The notes under the pieces were generated by a model. The model did no database searches. It saw only the letters and a list, made by a program, of their open reading frames with translations, and had not been told where the DNA came from. Shown piece after piece: positions 6,127-13,256 of a stretch of 20,448 nt of DNA. Source of the stretch: Thermocaproicibacter sp036844765 (GTDB lineage Bacteria; Bacillota; Clostridia; Oscillospirales; Acutalibacteraceae); NCBI GenBank assembly GCA_036844765.1, contig DAIUFE010000030.1, positions 1 through 20,448 of the forward strand, written 5' to 3'. Both the position numbers and the translations under genes were made by a program. Positions within the stretch are counted from its first letter, which is position 1. Each line of letters begins with the position of its first letter.

Positions 6127-6207
6127 AACCCCTTTCGGGATGACTGCTCCGACTTTTTTGGGGGCCGTTTTGCAGAGGCCCCGTTTTGACGGAAAGGAAA
6201 GTCCGCC

Positions 6208-7266
6208 TCAGTCGTCGATGAAGACGGCGGGCTTGATCAGGTCGCGGGGCTTTTTGTCCATCAGCCAGAACGCGTCCTCGATCTTCTCGAAACCGTGGAA
6301 GCGGTGGGTGATGAGCTTGGTCGGGTCCACCCGGTGGTACTTGATCAGGTCGAGCAGCTTCTGGATCCGCACGGCGCCGCCGGGGCAGAACCCGCACCGG
6401 ATCGTCTTGTTCGACATGCCGAGGCCCCAGGCCATCGCGGGCATCGAAAGCACGTCCTTGATATCGAAGAAATTGACGTTGGAGATGTAGCCGCCCGGTT
6501 TCGTCATCTCCACCGCCTGACGGAAGCTGTCGGGCGTGCCGCCCGCGATGATGACCGCGTCGGCGCCCTCTTTGCCGGTCAGCTCCATCACCTGCCGGAC
6601 GACATCGCCCTCTTTGTAGTTGACGATATCCGTCGCGCCGTATTCCTTTGCCACCTCGACGCATTTCGGCCGGCTGCCGACCGCGATGATCCTGCCGGCG
6701 CCGCGCAGCTGCGTCCCGGCGACGGCCATCAGACCGACCGGGCCGATCCCGATCACGACGACGGTGTCGCCGAATTTAATGCTTGCGTTTTCAACGCCGT
6801 GGAAGCCGGTGGACATCATGTCGACCGTCAGGACCGCCGCCTCGGGCGCGACGCCCTCCGGGATCCTCGCCAGGTTGGCGTCCGCCTGGTTCACGTGGAA
6901 ATACTCCGCGAACGTGCCGTCCTTCGAGAACAGAAACTTGAAACTCTTCATCATGCCTTCGTCGTGCGCGTTGTATTCCCCCTGGACGCCGGGAGCGAGC
7001 CAGTTCGGGGTGGTGCACGGCACGGCGACCACGTCGCCGGGCTTGAAGTTCTTCACGAGGCTGCCGACTTCGACGATCTTGCCGACGGCCTCGTGCCCGA
7101 GGATCAGGTTCTTTTTCTCGCCCGCGCCCCCGTGAAGGATATGGGTGTCGGACGAGCACGGCACGATCACGGTCGGATGGACGATCGCGTCCAGCGGCCC
7201 GCACGCGGGCCGCTCCTTCTCGATCCAACCCGCGTGATCGACGGACAGCATCCCGAAACCTTTCAT
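6208..7266 (-). CDS. adh: Zinc-dependent secondary alcohol dehydrogenase, NADP type
   Basis: A 352-residue cytosolic enzyme, colinear with the Thermoanaerobacter brockii and Clostridium beijerinckii secondary alcohol dehydrogenases, which interconvert ketones and secondary alcohols such as acetone and isopropanol. Zinc ligands expected for that branch are visible: C37 (in VIVPCSSDTH), H58 and E59 (in LILGHEA), and the Asp of the VDMMSTGFHG motif. The Rossmann signature is GIGPVGLMAVAG, and the following AVGSRP fits NADP(H) preference. As in the T. brockii branch, the four-cysteine structural-zinc lobe is absent. The ATG at 7266 has AGGGGGAAT upstream. A near-consensus promoter overlaid by a dyad and followed by a second dyad lies 60-85 bases before the gene, so expression is probably regulated. 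Role: disposal of reducing equivalents or ketone metabolism (inference). Confidence 0.95.
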   Translation of the reverse strand: MKGFGMLSVDHAGWIEKERPACGPLDAIVHPTVIVPCSSDTHILHGGAGEKKNLILGHEAVGKIVEVGSLVKNFKPGDVVAVPCTTPNWLAPGVQGEYNAHDEGMMKSFKFLFSKDGTFAEYFHVNQADANLARIPEGVAPEAAVLTVDMMSTGFHGVENASIKFGDTVVVIGIGPVGLMAVAGTQLRGAGRIIAVGSRPKCVEVAKEYGATDIVNYKEGDVVRQVMELTGKEGADAVIIAGGTPDSFRQAVEMTKPGGYISNVNFFDIKDVLSMPAMAWGLGMSNKTIRCGFCPGGAVRIQKLLDLIKYHRVDPTKLITHRFHGFEKIEDAFWLMDKKPRDLIKPAVFIDD

Positions 7267-7295
7267 AAAAAAGATTCCCCCTTTTATTAAATTTT

Positions 7296-7319
7296 CATGG
7301 AACTGCTAAACTTTCCATG
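7296..7319 (-). promoter_or_regulatory. Dyad in the alcohol dehydrogenase leader
   Basis: The arms CATGGAA (7296-7302) and TTCCATG (7313-7319) are exact inverted repeats with a 10-bp gap. They lie just downstream of the minus-10 box, across the probable transcription start, and could bind a repressor. Confidence 0.45.
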
Positions 7320-7322
7320 GAT

Positions 7323-7351
7323 AGTATAAACTAAGGTTAAAAGTTTATCAA
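7323..7351 (-). promoter_or_regulatory. Promoter of the alcohol dehydrogenase gene with overlapping dyad
   Basis: On the minus strand TTGATA (7346-7351) and TATACT (7323-7328) are 17 bp apart. An inverted repeat of ATAAACT (7326-7332) and AGTTTAT (7342-7348) with a 9-bp gap spans almost the whole core promoter, so a bound dimer would block polymerase. The TAAACT/AGTTTA half-sites also occur in the TetR operator at 3758-3778, though with a different gap. Confidence 0.65.
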
Positions 7352-7461
7352 GAGGATTCGGGCCGCAAAATGATGAAATCTCCGAATCGGGCCTCCCGTC
7401 CGCCGAAAATCCCGGAAAAAAACGTCCGCCGGCCGAAAGACGCCTGACGGTGTCGGAAAAA

Positions 7462-7501
7462 GGAGAAAAATTCTCCGCAATGGCGAATTTTGTCGTATAA
7501 T
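7462..7501 (+). promoter_or_regulatory. Candidate promoter of the 57-residue gene with a small dyad
   Basis: A TATAAT lies at 7496-7501, 33 bases before the gene. The expected minus-35 position carries no TTGACA-like box but is overlapped by a GGAGAA/TTCTCC inverted repeat with a 3-bp gap (7462-7476), which might be an activator or repressor site. Confidence 0.4.
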
Positions 7502-7534
7502 GTGCATGGAGAAAAAATAAAGGGGGATCGGAAC

Positions 7535-7708
7535 ATGACGGCGGACGCATTGAAAAAGCTGGATAAGCGCCTGAGGCGGGTGGCCGACCCGCTCGGCGGA
7601 GGTTTTCAGATCGTGCGGAAGATCGTCAAGGAATTTGCGGCGCGGTACGAGGCGACGGCGGAGGAAGTCGTTCACGCCTACGTCATTTGGAAATGGAGAC
7701 AGCGGTAG
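7535..7708 (+). CDS. Hypothetical 57-residue protein
   Basis: I do not recognise this small protein. It is basic and predicted helical: KKLDKRLRRVADPLGGG, then FQIVRKIVKEFAARYEATAE, then EVVHAYVIWKWRQR. There is no signal peptide, no membrane helix and no cysteine. An AGGGGGAT ribosome site stands 8 bases before the ATG and a TATAAT lies further upstream, which together with the clean start support a real gene. It ends 26 bases before the end of the convergent metal ABC permease gene. It could be a small DNA-binding or scaffold protein, but nothing in the sequence proves that. Confidence 0.6.
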   Translation: MTADALKKLDKRLRRVADPLGGGFQIVRKIVKEFAARYEATAEEVVHAYVIWKWRQR

Positions 7709-7734
7709 AAAAAACGGGGACGCAGGGCGAAAAA

Positions 7735-8562
7735 TCAGCGGCGCAGGGCGGACGACGCCTGAAGGCGCACGCGTTTCGCGGCGATCACGACGAGGAGCAC
7801 CGCGACGGAAACGAGCGCGGTGAACCCCCCCGGGGCCACGTTGAGATAAAACGAGAGGAACAGCCCCAAAAGGATGTCGGCCACGCTGAACAGGATGGAA
7901 AACACCAGCGTGCCGCGGAACCCTTTGCCGAGCTGCAGGGCGGTGGCGACCGGCAGCGCGATCATCGAGCTGAGCACCAGCACCCCCACGACCCGGATCG
8001 AGACGGAGATGGCCGAGGCGACCAGCACCGAGAAGATGTAGTTGATCAGCCTCACATTCACGCCCGCCACCCGGGCGGCCTCCTCGTCGCAGGCGATGTA
8101 GAGCAGCGGGTGGTAGAGCAGGATCAGCGTGAGCACCGAGACGGCGCTGAGCACGGCCACCGCGGTCCTGTCGGCCTGCGTGACGGTCAGGATGCTGCCG
8201 AACAGGAAGGAATCCGCGTTGGCGTGCAGCCGGCCCGAGCTGATGATCGTGATGGCGGTGCCGACGCTCAGCGCGAGGACGATCGAGAGGATCAGGTCGG
8301 TGTATTTTTTGAAGTAGGTGCGCAGGAACTCGATCAGCGCGCCGCAGGCCGCGGTGAAAAAGAACGCCCCCAGCACGGGGCTCTGCCCGAGCAGCAGCCC
8401 GATGCTCACGCCCGCGAGCGAGGCGTGCGAAAGCGTGTCCCCGATCATCGAGTAGCGCCGCAGCACGAGGAAGATCCCGATGCAGGGGCACAGGACCGAG
8501 ATGCACGCGGAGACGAACAGCGCGTTCCGCATGAAGCTGTAGCTGAACATATCACTGAACAT
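7735..8562 (-). CDS. znuB: Metal ABC transporter permease (ZnuB/MntB type)
   Basis: A 275-residue polytopic permease of the ABC-3 family, which moves zinc, manganese or iron. Family marks include LRRYSMIGDTLSHASLAGV near residues 35-53, a long set of hydrophobic helices (about eight), and the ACDEEAARVAGVNVRLINYI coupling-helix segment around residues 157-176, followed by VASAISVSIRVVGVLVLSSM. The ATG at 8562 has GGAGGAG upstream and overlaps the end of the ATPase gene by 11 bases, so the two are coupled. The metal cannot be told from the permease alone; ZnuB is used as a family label. No periplasmic-type binding protein or Zur/MntR regulator is present in the window. Confidence 0.9.
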   Translation of the reverse strand: MFSDMFSYSFMRNALFVSACISVLCPCIGIFLVLRRYSMIGDTLSHASLAGVSIGLLLGQSPVLGAFFFTAACGALIEFLRTYFKKYTDLILSIVLALSVGTAITIISSGRLHANADSFLFGSILTVTQADRTAVAVLSAVSVLTLILLYHPLLYIACDEEAARVAGVNVRLINYIFSVLVASAISVSIRVVGVLVLSSMIALPVATALQLGKGFRGTLVFSILFSVADILLGLFLSFYLNVAPGGFTALVSVAVLLVVIAAKRVRLQASSALRR

Positions 8563-9235
8563 TTTTTTTCACTCCTCCCGCCGTTCCCCCGAGGAATTCT
8601 TCCGCATACCGCTGCGGCGAGCACCGGTGCCCCCGCCCGTCCCTCAGGTGGTAGATCGCCGTGGAATTCTCGACGGCGGCCGTCAGGTTGTGCTCGACCG
8701 AGACGACGGTCACGCCCTTCTGCCGGTTGAGGCTTTTCAGAAAGCCGTAGATTTCCCTCTGGCTGCCGATGTCGACGCCGGTCGAGGGCTCGTCGAGGAT
8801 CAGCAGGTCGGGGCCGCCCGTCAGAGCGCGGGCGATCAGCACCTTCTGCGCCTGGCCGCCGGAGAGGGTCCCCGTCAGCCGGCGCGCGAACCCGGCCATG
8901 CCGACGCGCTCCAGGTTTTTCATCACGGAGCCTTTCTCCCTCACCTTCAGCAGCCTGCGGTACGAGTCCATCAGCTCGTACACCGTGATCGGGAAGCCCG
9001 ACCCCGAAACGTCGCTCCGCTGCGGCACGTAGCCGATCCGCTCCGCCCGCACCGAAACCTCGCCGCGCGTCGGCTTCAGCAGGCCGAGGATCAGCCGCAT
9101 CAGCGTGCTTTTGCCGCATCCGTTCTCGCCCACCACCGAGACGTACTCCCCCCTGCCGATCGTCAGGCTGATGTCGTTCAGCACGTAGGGCGGCAGCCCC
9201 GTGTAGGAAAAATACAGGTTTTTTGCGGTGATCAT
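8552..9235 (-). CDS. znuC: Metal ABC transporter ATP-binding protein (ZnuC/MntA type)
   Basis: A 227-residue ABC ATPase. Walker A is GENGCGKST (36-44), the Q-loop is in YVPQRSDV, the signature is LSGGQAQK, Walker B is LLILDEPSTGVD, and the switch histidine follows in VVSVEHNL. The GYVPQR Q-loop and DEPSTGVD wording fit the zinc/manganese ABC-3 branch. It is the first gene of a two-gene operon with the permease. GGGGGAG precedes the ATG at 9235, and a promoter lies at 9262-9291. The missing binding protein must be encoded elsewhere or the unit is incomplete. Confidence 0.93.
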   Translation of the reverse strand: MITAKNLYFSYTGLPPYVLNDISLTIGRGEYVSVVGENGCGKSTLMRLILGLLKPTRGEVSVRAERIGYVPQRSDVSGSGFPITVYELMDSYRRLLKVREKGSVMKNLERVGMAGFARRLTGTLSGGQAQKVLIARALTGGPDLLILDEPSTGVDIGSQREIYGFLKSLNRQKGVTVVSVEHNLTAAVENSTAIYHLRDGRGHRCSPQRYAEEFLGGTAGGVKKNVQ

Positions 9236-9261
9236 CGCGCTCCCCCTTTTCTCCGGACTCT

Positions 9262-9291
9262 ATTATAAACGAAAAGGGTTCGCATTTGCAA
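9262..9291 (-). promoter_or_regulatory. Promoter of the metal ABC operon
   Basis: On the minus strand TTGCAA (9286-9291) and TATAAT (9262-9267) are 18 bp apart, about 25 bases before the ATPase start. No convincing Zur or Fur box is visible; a TTGCA/GCGAA partial dyad at 9280-9291 is too short to call. Confidence 0.6.
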
Positions 9292-9297
9292 GAGCTG

Positions 9298-9340
9298 AAA
9301 AACCGGCGTCCGCCCCGTTTCCCCGGGGAGGGCGCCGTTT
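9298..9340 (-). terminator. Intrinsic terminator after the DUF4886 gene
   Basis: On the minus strand a CGGCG/CGCCG stem extends through CC/GG and CCCC/GGGG pairs with two mismatches and is followed by GGTTTTT. It begins just past the stop codon at 9345. Confidence 0.6.
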
Positions 9341-9344
9341 CCGT

Positions 9345-10103
9345 TTACGCTTCGGGCCGGGCGCAGACGTCGTGCACGGTGCGCGCTTCCAGCTTCAACA
9401 GAGCTTCGTCCGCGGGAAGGCCGACGCGCGGCGCGAACGGATTTTTCAGGATGTTTCCGCCCAGCACGGTTTCGTACCAGACCGCGGCGGCGGCGTACCG
9501 GCCGTAGACCAGGTGCATATGATAGCCGTCGCGGCAGAGCGAAAGCCCGCCGTGCGGATAGTCGAACGGTTTGAGGGCGCGCAGGGCCTGGATCGCATCG
9601 CCGCACGGGATCCAATCCGCGCCGAGGGCCGCCGCGGCTTTGCGGTAGGCGGCCCGCAGCGCCAGGTACATCGTCCGCTGGCTTTTGCCGTACTGCCCGA
9701 ACGCCGGGTGCGCGCTGTCGGTCTCGTAGGCCCAGGTCTCGTGGATCATCTGCCGCGCGCGCGGCGCGTACTTTTTCACGTAGGCCGAAAGATCCCCGAG
9801 ATACGGCTGGTAAGTCTGCCACAGGCCGCTGTCGCCGCTCGCCTGCTGCAGGGTGACGACGTCCCAGTCCCGTTCCAGCAGGGCCTGCCGGATGGAGACC
9901 TTCTTCCCCGTACCGACGCCCCTGAGCTGGTAATCGTACGCCGCAAGGTCGTTTTGCGCGTTGCGCCAGTGGGCGGAAAGCGGGCATCCGCCGATATAAA
10001 GGTTCACGACTCTGGCCTCGGCGCCCCCGCAGGCGGCCAGATCCTCCAGGTAAGCCGTCGCATCCTGCGAGAAGCTGTTCCCGATCGCAAGAACCCCGAT
10101 CAT
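9345..10103 (-). CDS. DUF4886 / SGNH-hydrolase-like protein
   Basis: A 252-residue protein with no signal peptide, so probably cytosolic. It opens with LAIGNSFSQDA, the nucleophile block (S10) of DUF4886 proteins, which are related to SGNH/GDSL hydrolases. TLQQAS (84-89) and the late RDGYHMHLVYGRYAAA segment (D192, H195) supply the other conserved blocks and a plausible Ser-Asp-His set. Such proteins occur in gut Firmicutes and Bacteroidetes near carbohydrate genes and may remove ester groups, but no activity can be claimed here. GGAGGATGAGG precedes the ATG. It has its own promoter (10164-10192) and terminator, so it is monocistronic. Confidence 0.83.
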   Translation of the reverse strand: MIGVLAIGNSFSQDATAYLEDLAACGGAEARVVNLYIGGCPLSAHWRNAQNDLAAYDYQLRGVGTGKKVSIRQALLERDWDVVTLQQASGDSGLWQTYQPYLGDLSAYVKKYAPRARQMIHETWAYETDSAHPAFGQYGKSQRTMYLALRAAYRKAAAALGADWIPCGDAIQALRALKPFDYPHGGLSLCRDGYHMHLVYGRYAAAAVWYETVLGGNILKNPFAPRVGLPADEALLKLEARTVHDVCARPEA

Positions 10104-10163
10104 TTTGCCTCATCCTCCCGGTCCGGGAAACCCGAACGCCGTCATCATTCCTGATTCTTCCTT

Positions 10164-10192
10164 ATTATAGAAGGCGCCGGGGGAAAAAACAA
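10164..10192 (-). promoter_or_regulatory. Promoter of the DUF4886 gene
   Basis: On the minus strand TTGTTT (10187-10192) and TATAAT (10164-10169) are 17 bp apart, about 60 bases before the start codon. The minus-35 lies inside the T-tract of the preceding terminator. Confidence 0.5.
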
Positions 10193-10217
10193 GCGCGCCC
10201 GCTTTTTGCGGACGCGC
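10183..10217 (-). terminator. Intrinsic terminator of the amino-acid ABC operon
   Basis: On the minus strand a 10-bp stem (GCGCGTCCGC with GCGGGCGCGC, one G-T pair) closes on five A residues and is followed by TTGTTTTTT. It begins about 10 bases past the ATPase stop codon at 10227. Confidence 0.85.
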
Positions 10218-10226
10218 CCCCAAAGC

Positions 10227-10991
10227 TCAGGATCCCTGCCGGAAGCGGGAGAGGAACTCCCGCGTGCGCTCGGCTCGGGCGCCGCCGAACACCTGCTGCG
10301 GCGTGCCCTGTTCGACAACGGCGCCGTCCGCCATGAAGACGACCCGGTCGGCCGCGTCGCGGGCGAAGGCCATCTCGTGCGTGACGACCACGACGGCGAT
10401 CCCGCCGGCGGCGAGCTGCCGGACGATCCGAAGCACCTCGCCGGTCAGCTCGGGGTCCAGCGCGCTGGTCGGCTCGTCGAACAGCAGCAGGTCCGGCTCC
10501 ATGGCGAGCGCGCGCGCGATGGCGACGCGCTGCTGCTGCCCGCCGGAAAGCTGGTACGGGTACGCGTCCGCCTTGGCGGAAAGCTCCATTTTCTCCAGCA
10601 GGCCCCGGGCGTCGGCCTCGGCCCGCGCCCGGGGCCTGCCCAGCACGCGGACCGGAGCCTCCGCGACGTTCCGCAGGACGGACCAGTGCGGGAACAGGTT
10701 GAAATTCTGGAACACAAACCCGACGTGCCGCGCGATGCGGGCCCGCGCCGCGCGGCCGGCGTAGACGGCCCGGCCGTCCGCTTCGCGCGCCAGCGGCGAG
10801 CCGCAGACGGCGATCTCGCCCCGGTCGACGGTCTCCAGCTGCGCGAAGCACCGCAGCAGCGTGCTTTTCCCCGCCCCGGAGGGGCCGATCACGGCGAGGA
10901 CCTCGCCCCGGTCCACGCCGAGGGAGATCCCCTTCAGCACGGCCGCGCCGCCGAAGCTTTTACAGAGGCCGCGCGCGCTCAACACCGGCAT
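10227..10991 (-). CDS. Polar amino-acid ABC transporter ATP-binding protein
   Basis: A 254-residue ATPase of the GlnQ/HisP type. Walker A is GPSGAGKST (36-44), the Q-loop is GFVFQNFNLFPHWSV, the signature is LSGGQQQR, Walker B is LLLFDEPTSALD, and the switch histidine is in VVVTHEMAFA. The FQNFNLFPH and DEPTSALDPE wording is typical of polar amino-acid importers. It is the last gene of a three-gene operon, starting 10 bases after the permease stop with AGGGGGGA before its ATG. A strong terminator follows. Residues 60-90 carry an arginine/alanine-rich stretch between Walker A and the Q-loop, slightly unusual but in frame. Confidence 0.95.
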   Translation of the reverse strand: MPVLSARGLCKSFGGAAVLKGISLGVDRGEVLAVIGPSGAGKSTLLRCFAQLETVDRGEIAVCGSPLAREADGRAVYAGRAARARIARHVGFVFQNFNLFPHWSVLRNVAEAPVRVLGRPRARAEADARGLLEKMELSAKADAYPYQLSGGQQQRVAIARALAMEPDLLLFDEPTSALDPELTGEVLRIVRQLAAGGIAVVVVTHEMAFARDAADRVVFMADGAVVEQGTPQQVFGGARAERTREFLSRFRQGS

Positions 10992-11001
10992 AAAATCCCC
11001 C

Positions 11002-11643
11002 CTAACGGTAATAGCCCAGCCGCTTTTCGGCGGCGGAGAAGCATCGGGTCACGACGGCGTTCATCGCGAGGTAGAAAACGGCGGCCACGGCGAACGGCGT
11101 CATGCTGACGGCGGAGGAGACCCAGTCCGACGTGACGCGCAGCAGCTCCGTCACGCCGATGACCTGCGCGAGGGACGTGTCCTTGACCAGGTTGATGAAC
11201 TCGTTGCCCATCGGCGGCAGGACCATCTTGCAGACCTGCGGCAGCACGATGCGGAAAAACGTCTGCCGCCGGGAGAAACCCAGCACCGCCGCGGCCTCGT
11301 ACTGGCCGCGGGGGAGCGCGTCGAGCCCGCCGCGGAAGATCTCCGCAAAATAGGCGGCGTAGTTCAGGACGAACGCGACCTGCGCCGCGACCACCCGGTC
11401 CAGCTGGATGCCGGTCAGCGGCTTCAGCCCGTAGAAGAGGAACAGGAGCTGGAGCATCAGCGGCGTGCCGCGCATCAGAAGGATATAGATCCGCACGGGG
11501 ATCTGCACGAGCCGGACTTTCGACCTGCGCCCCGCCGCGACCAGCAGCGCCAGCGGCAGCGAGAACAGCAGCGTCGAGCCGAAGATGCGCAGCGACATCA
11601 GCGACGCCTGAAGCATCTGCGAGAGCAGCACGGGATAATTCAT
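11002..11643 (-). CDS. Polar amino-acid ABC transporter permease
   Basis: A 213-residue inner-membrane permease of the HisM/GlnP family. The N-terminal helix reads GSTLLFSLPLALLVAA. YILLMRGTPLMLQLLFLFYG is the conserved family block. The EAA coupling loop is QYEAAAVLGFSRRQTFFRIV, then LPQ. The C-terminal helices carry NEFINLVKDTSLAQVIGVTELL. About five membrane helices are expected, and it would work as a homodimer. It starts 21 bases after the binding-protein stop codon and is followed closely by the ATPase, giving a complete importer. Confidence 0.95.
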   Translation of the reverse strand: MNYPVLLSQMLQASLMSLRIFGSTLLFSLPLALLVAAGRRSKVRLVQIPVRIYILLMRGTPLMLQLLFLFYGLKPLTGIQLDRVVAAQVAFVLNYAAYFAEIFRGGLDALPRGQYEAAAVLGFSRRQTFFRIVLPQVCKMVLPPMGNEFINLVKDTSLAQVIGVTELLRVTSDWVSSAVSMTPFAVAAVFYLAMNAVVTRCFSAAEKRLGYYR

Positions 11644-11664
11644 GCAATTCCGGCCTTCCGCGCG

Positions 11665-12537
11665 TTATTTTTCGACGGTGGTGACGTCGGACCCGAACCA
11701 TTTTTCGGAAATCTTCGCCAGAGCGCCGTCCTTGGCCATCTCTTCCAGCTCGCCGTCGATCTTCGCCCGGAGGGCGAGGTCCGCCTTCCGGAACGCCACG
11801 ACGTAGTCCTCGGTGGCCAGCGAGACGTCGCCGCCGTTCTGATCCTGCAGGATCGCATAGGCGCCGGCGTTCTTCGTCAGGTAATAGCGCGCGACGATCT
11901 CATCGATGGCGATGGCGTCGATGGTGCCGTTCTTCAGCTCGAGCACCGCCTTGCTGTAATCGTCGATCTTCACAAGGCTTTGGAACGAGCTTTTCACGTC
12001 GGGGTTGTCGTTCAGCGCCGTCTCCGCGCTGGAATCCGCCTGCACGCCGACGGTTTTGCCCTTCAGGCTCTCCAGCCCCTTGAGGTCGGAGCCGGACGGG
12101 ACCAGGATGATCTGGCGGTTTTTCATGTACGGCAGGCTCAGCGCGAATTCCTCCGCGCGCTCGGGCGTCTTGGAAAAGCCGTTCCACAGGCAGTCCACGT
12201 TGCCGTTGTTCAGCTCGGCGGATTTGTTGTCCCAGTCGATGGGCTGGAGCTTGAGCTCGACGCCCAGGCGCTTGCAGGCCTCTTTGGCCGCGTCGATGTC
12301 GAAGCCGGTCAGCTCGCCGGTCTGCGGGTCGACGAAGCCCATCGGCGGGAACGCCTTGTCGAGGCCCAGCACCAGCGTGCCGGAGGAGCGGACCTTCTCC
12401 CACGACTCGTCCGCCGCGGCGGACGGCGCCCCTGTGCCGGCGGACGGCGCGGACGGCCCTTCGGCGGAGGCGGGGGAGCAGGAAGCGAGCGAAACGGCCA
12501 CCGCGGCGGCGGCCAGAAGACTGAGAAGCTTTTTCAT
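11665..12537 (-). CDS. Amino-acid ABC transporter substrate-binding lipoprotein
   Basis: A 290-residue extracellular binding protein. Residues 1-19 are a lipoprotein signal (MKKLLSLLAA, then AAVAVSLAS) with lipobox LASC and lipidated C20, followed by a Ser/Ala/Gly/Pro-rich linker to about residue 45. The mature part is a family-3 solute-binding domain (SBP_bac_3): LVLGLDKAFPPMGFVD, GFDIDAAKEACKRLG, DCLWNGFSKTPERAEEF, and GKTVGVQADSSAE. The wording suits polar or sulfur amino acids but the ligand is not certain. The start is ambiguous between ATGs at 12537 and 12546, as AAGGA lies 13 or 4 bases away; I chose the one that gives a clean signal peptide. It is the first gene of the importer operon. 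Confidence 0.93.
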   Translation of the reverse strand: MKKLLSLLAAAAVAVSLASCSPASAEGPSAPSAGTGAPSAAADESWEKVRSSGTLVLGLDKAFPPMGFVDPQTGELTGFDIDAAKEACKRLGVELKLQPIDWDNKSAELNNGNVDCLWNGFSKTPERAEEFALSLPYMKNRQIILVPSGSDLKGLESLKGKTVGVQADSSAETALNDNPDVKSSFQSLVKIDDYSKAVLELKNGTIDAIAIDEIVARYYLTKNAGAYAILQDQNGGDVSLATEDYVVAFRKADLALRAKIDGELEEMAKDGALAKISEKWFGSDVTTVEK

Positions 12538-12571
12538 CGGGATCATCCCATCCTTAATTTGTTGTATTAAC

Positions 12572-12600
12572 ATACTACCATATTACTACGATAAAGTAAA
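12572..12600 (-). promoter_or_regulatory. Promoter of the amino-acid ABC operon
   Basis: On the minus strand TTTACT (12595-12600) and TAGTAT (12572-12577) are 17 bp apart in an AT-rich island. Two direct copies of TACTAC (plus strand 12573-12578 and 12584-12589) lie 11 bp apart, one helical turn, over the core promoter and may be a regulator site. Confidence 0.5.
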
Positions 12601-12686
12601 GGGGCAAAATTTGTTTTCCCGCGGTAAGAACGGCGGATTCTTCAGTCAAAGAGTATTCCGCGTCGCATGATTCCGAAAAAGTCGCG

Positions 12687-13178
12687 GTGATCCGGACCAG
12701 CGGGGGCAAAGACGCGCTTTCCGTCGTCTCGGTCAAAGGGAATGGGGAAACGGCCATCGGCGGGATTGGGGACCCCGCGCAGCTTTATTCCTTGGAATGG
12801 TCGCACGACGACCGCTTTTTCTCCGTCAGCGAGGGAACCAGCATCCAGCGCAGCACCCATGTGATCGACGCGGCCTCCGGGAAGGAAAAAACAGCCTTTA
12901 CGAACACCGGAGCGGTCTGGGCCGGCGACCGGAACAGGATCGCTTACGCCGCCGTGGATGAAACCGTGCCGCAGGCGGTGGAAACGGAGATGACGGGTTC
13001 TTCCGGAGTGATCGTCTGCGATATTGAAACGCTGAAAAAGAAAACCGTTCTTTCGCCGAGCTCCCGATATCTTTATAAACCGGTCCGATTCGACGGTTCC
13101 GGGAAAACGATCTCGATCGAAAGGACCGATCTCACCGACCGAAAGCAGGATACGATTACCATCGGCGACGGGTCATAA
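12687..13178 (+). CDS. Beta-propeller-like protein fragment, probably 5'-truncated
   Basis: A 163-residue reading frame with repeats like those of TolB/WD40-type propellers: KVAVIRTSGGKDALSVVSV, YSLEWSHDDRFFSVSEG, THVIDAASGKEKTAF, AVWAGDRNRIAYAAVDE and SGVIVCDIETLKKKTV. Each is a strand-turn-strand blade edge. The frame stays open and coding-like upstream to 12600 (TADSSVKEYS, then ASHDSEKVAV), but there is no ATG and no ribosome site there, and the listed GTG has none either. Family members usually begin with a signal peptide and several more blades. I infer a remnant whose 5' part was lost where the amino-acid ABC promoter now lies. It could still be translated from the GTG. It has no visible promoter or terminator. 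Confidence 0.55.
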   Translation: MIRTSGGKDALSVVSVKGNGETAIGGIGDPAQLYSLEWSHDDRFFSVSEGTSIQRSTHVIDAASGKEKTAFTNTGAVWAGDRNRIAYAAVDETVPQAVETEMTGSSGVIVCDIETLKKKTVLSPSSRYLYKPVRFDGSGKTISIERTDLTDRKQDTITIGDGS

Positions 13179-13256
13179 ATCTTTCTAAGAGGATGTTGGA
13201 AGGGCCGCCCCGCGGAACTTTTCCGGGCGCGCATAAGAACGGCCGCCGGCGCGGAT

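Larger units (their letters stand above)
5771..6207. other. Gene-free region rich in hairpins
   Basis: There is no credible gene between the nitroreductase and alcohol dehydrogenase genes. The stretch holds several GC hairpins: CCCGCG/CGCGGG and GGCGC/GCGCC around 5808-5835, GGCGGCC/GGCCGCC around 5845-5870, and GGGCGCGG with CCCGCGCCC around 5908-5937. It also holds the strong terminator at 5968-6005, the half MITE at 6049-6098, and weak hairpins near the 3' end of the dehydrogenase gene. Confidence 0.6.

Noticed and set aside
9280..9291. Zur or Fur box at the metal ABC promoter
   Set aside because: The partial TTGCA/GCGAA symmetry is only five bases per arm with a mismatch, too little to call.
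10861..12570. A 569-codon plus-strand open frame over the amino-acid ABC genes
   Set aside because: Antisense to a complete three-gene importer; His/Gln/Arg-rich shadow composition and no start signal.
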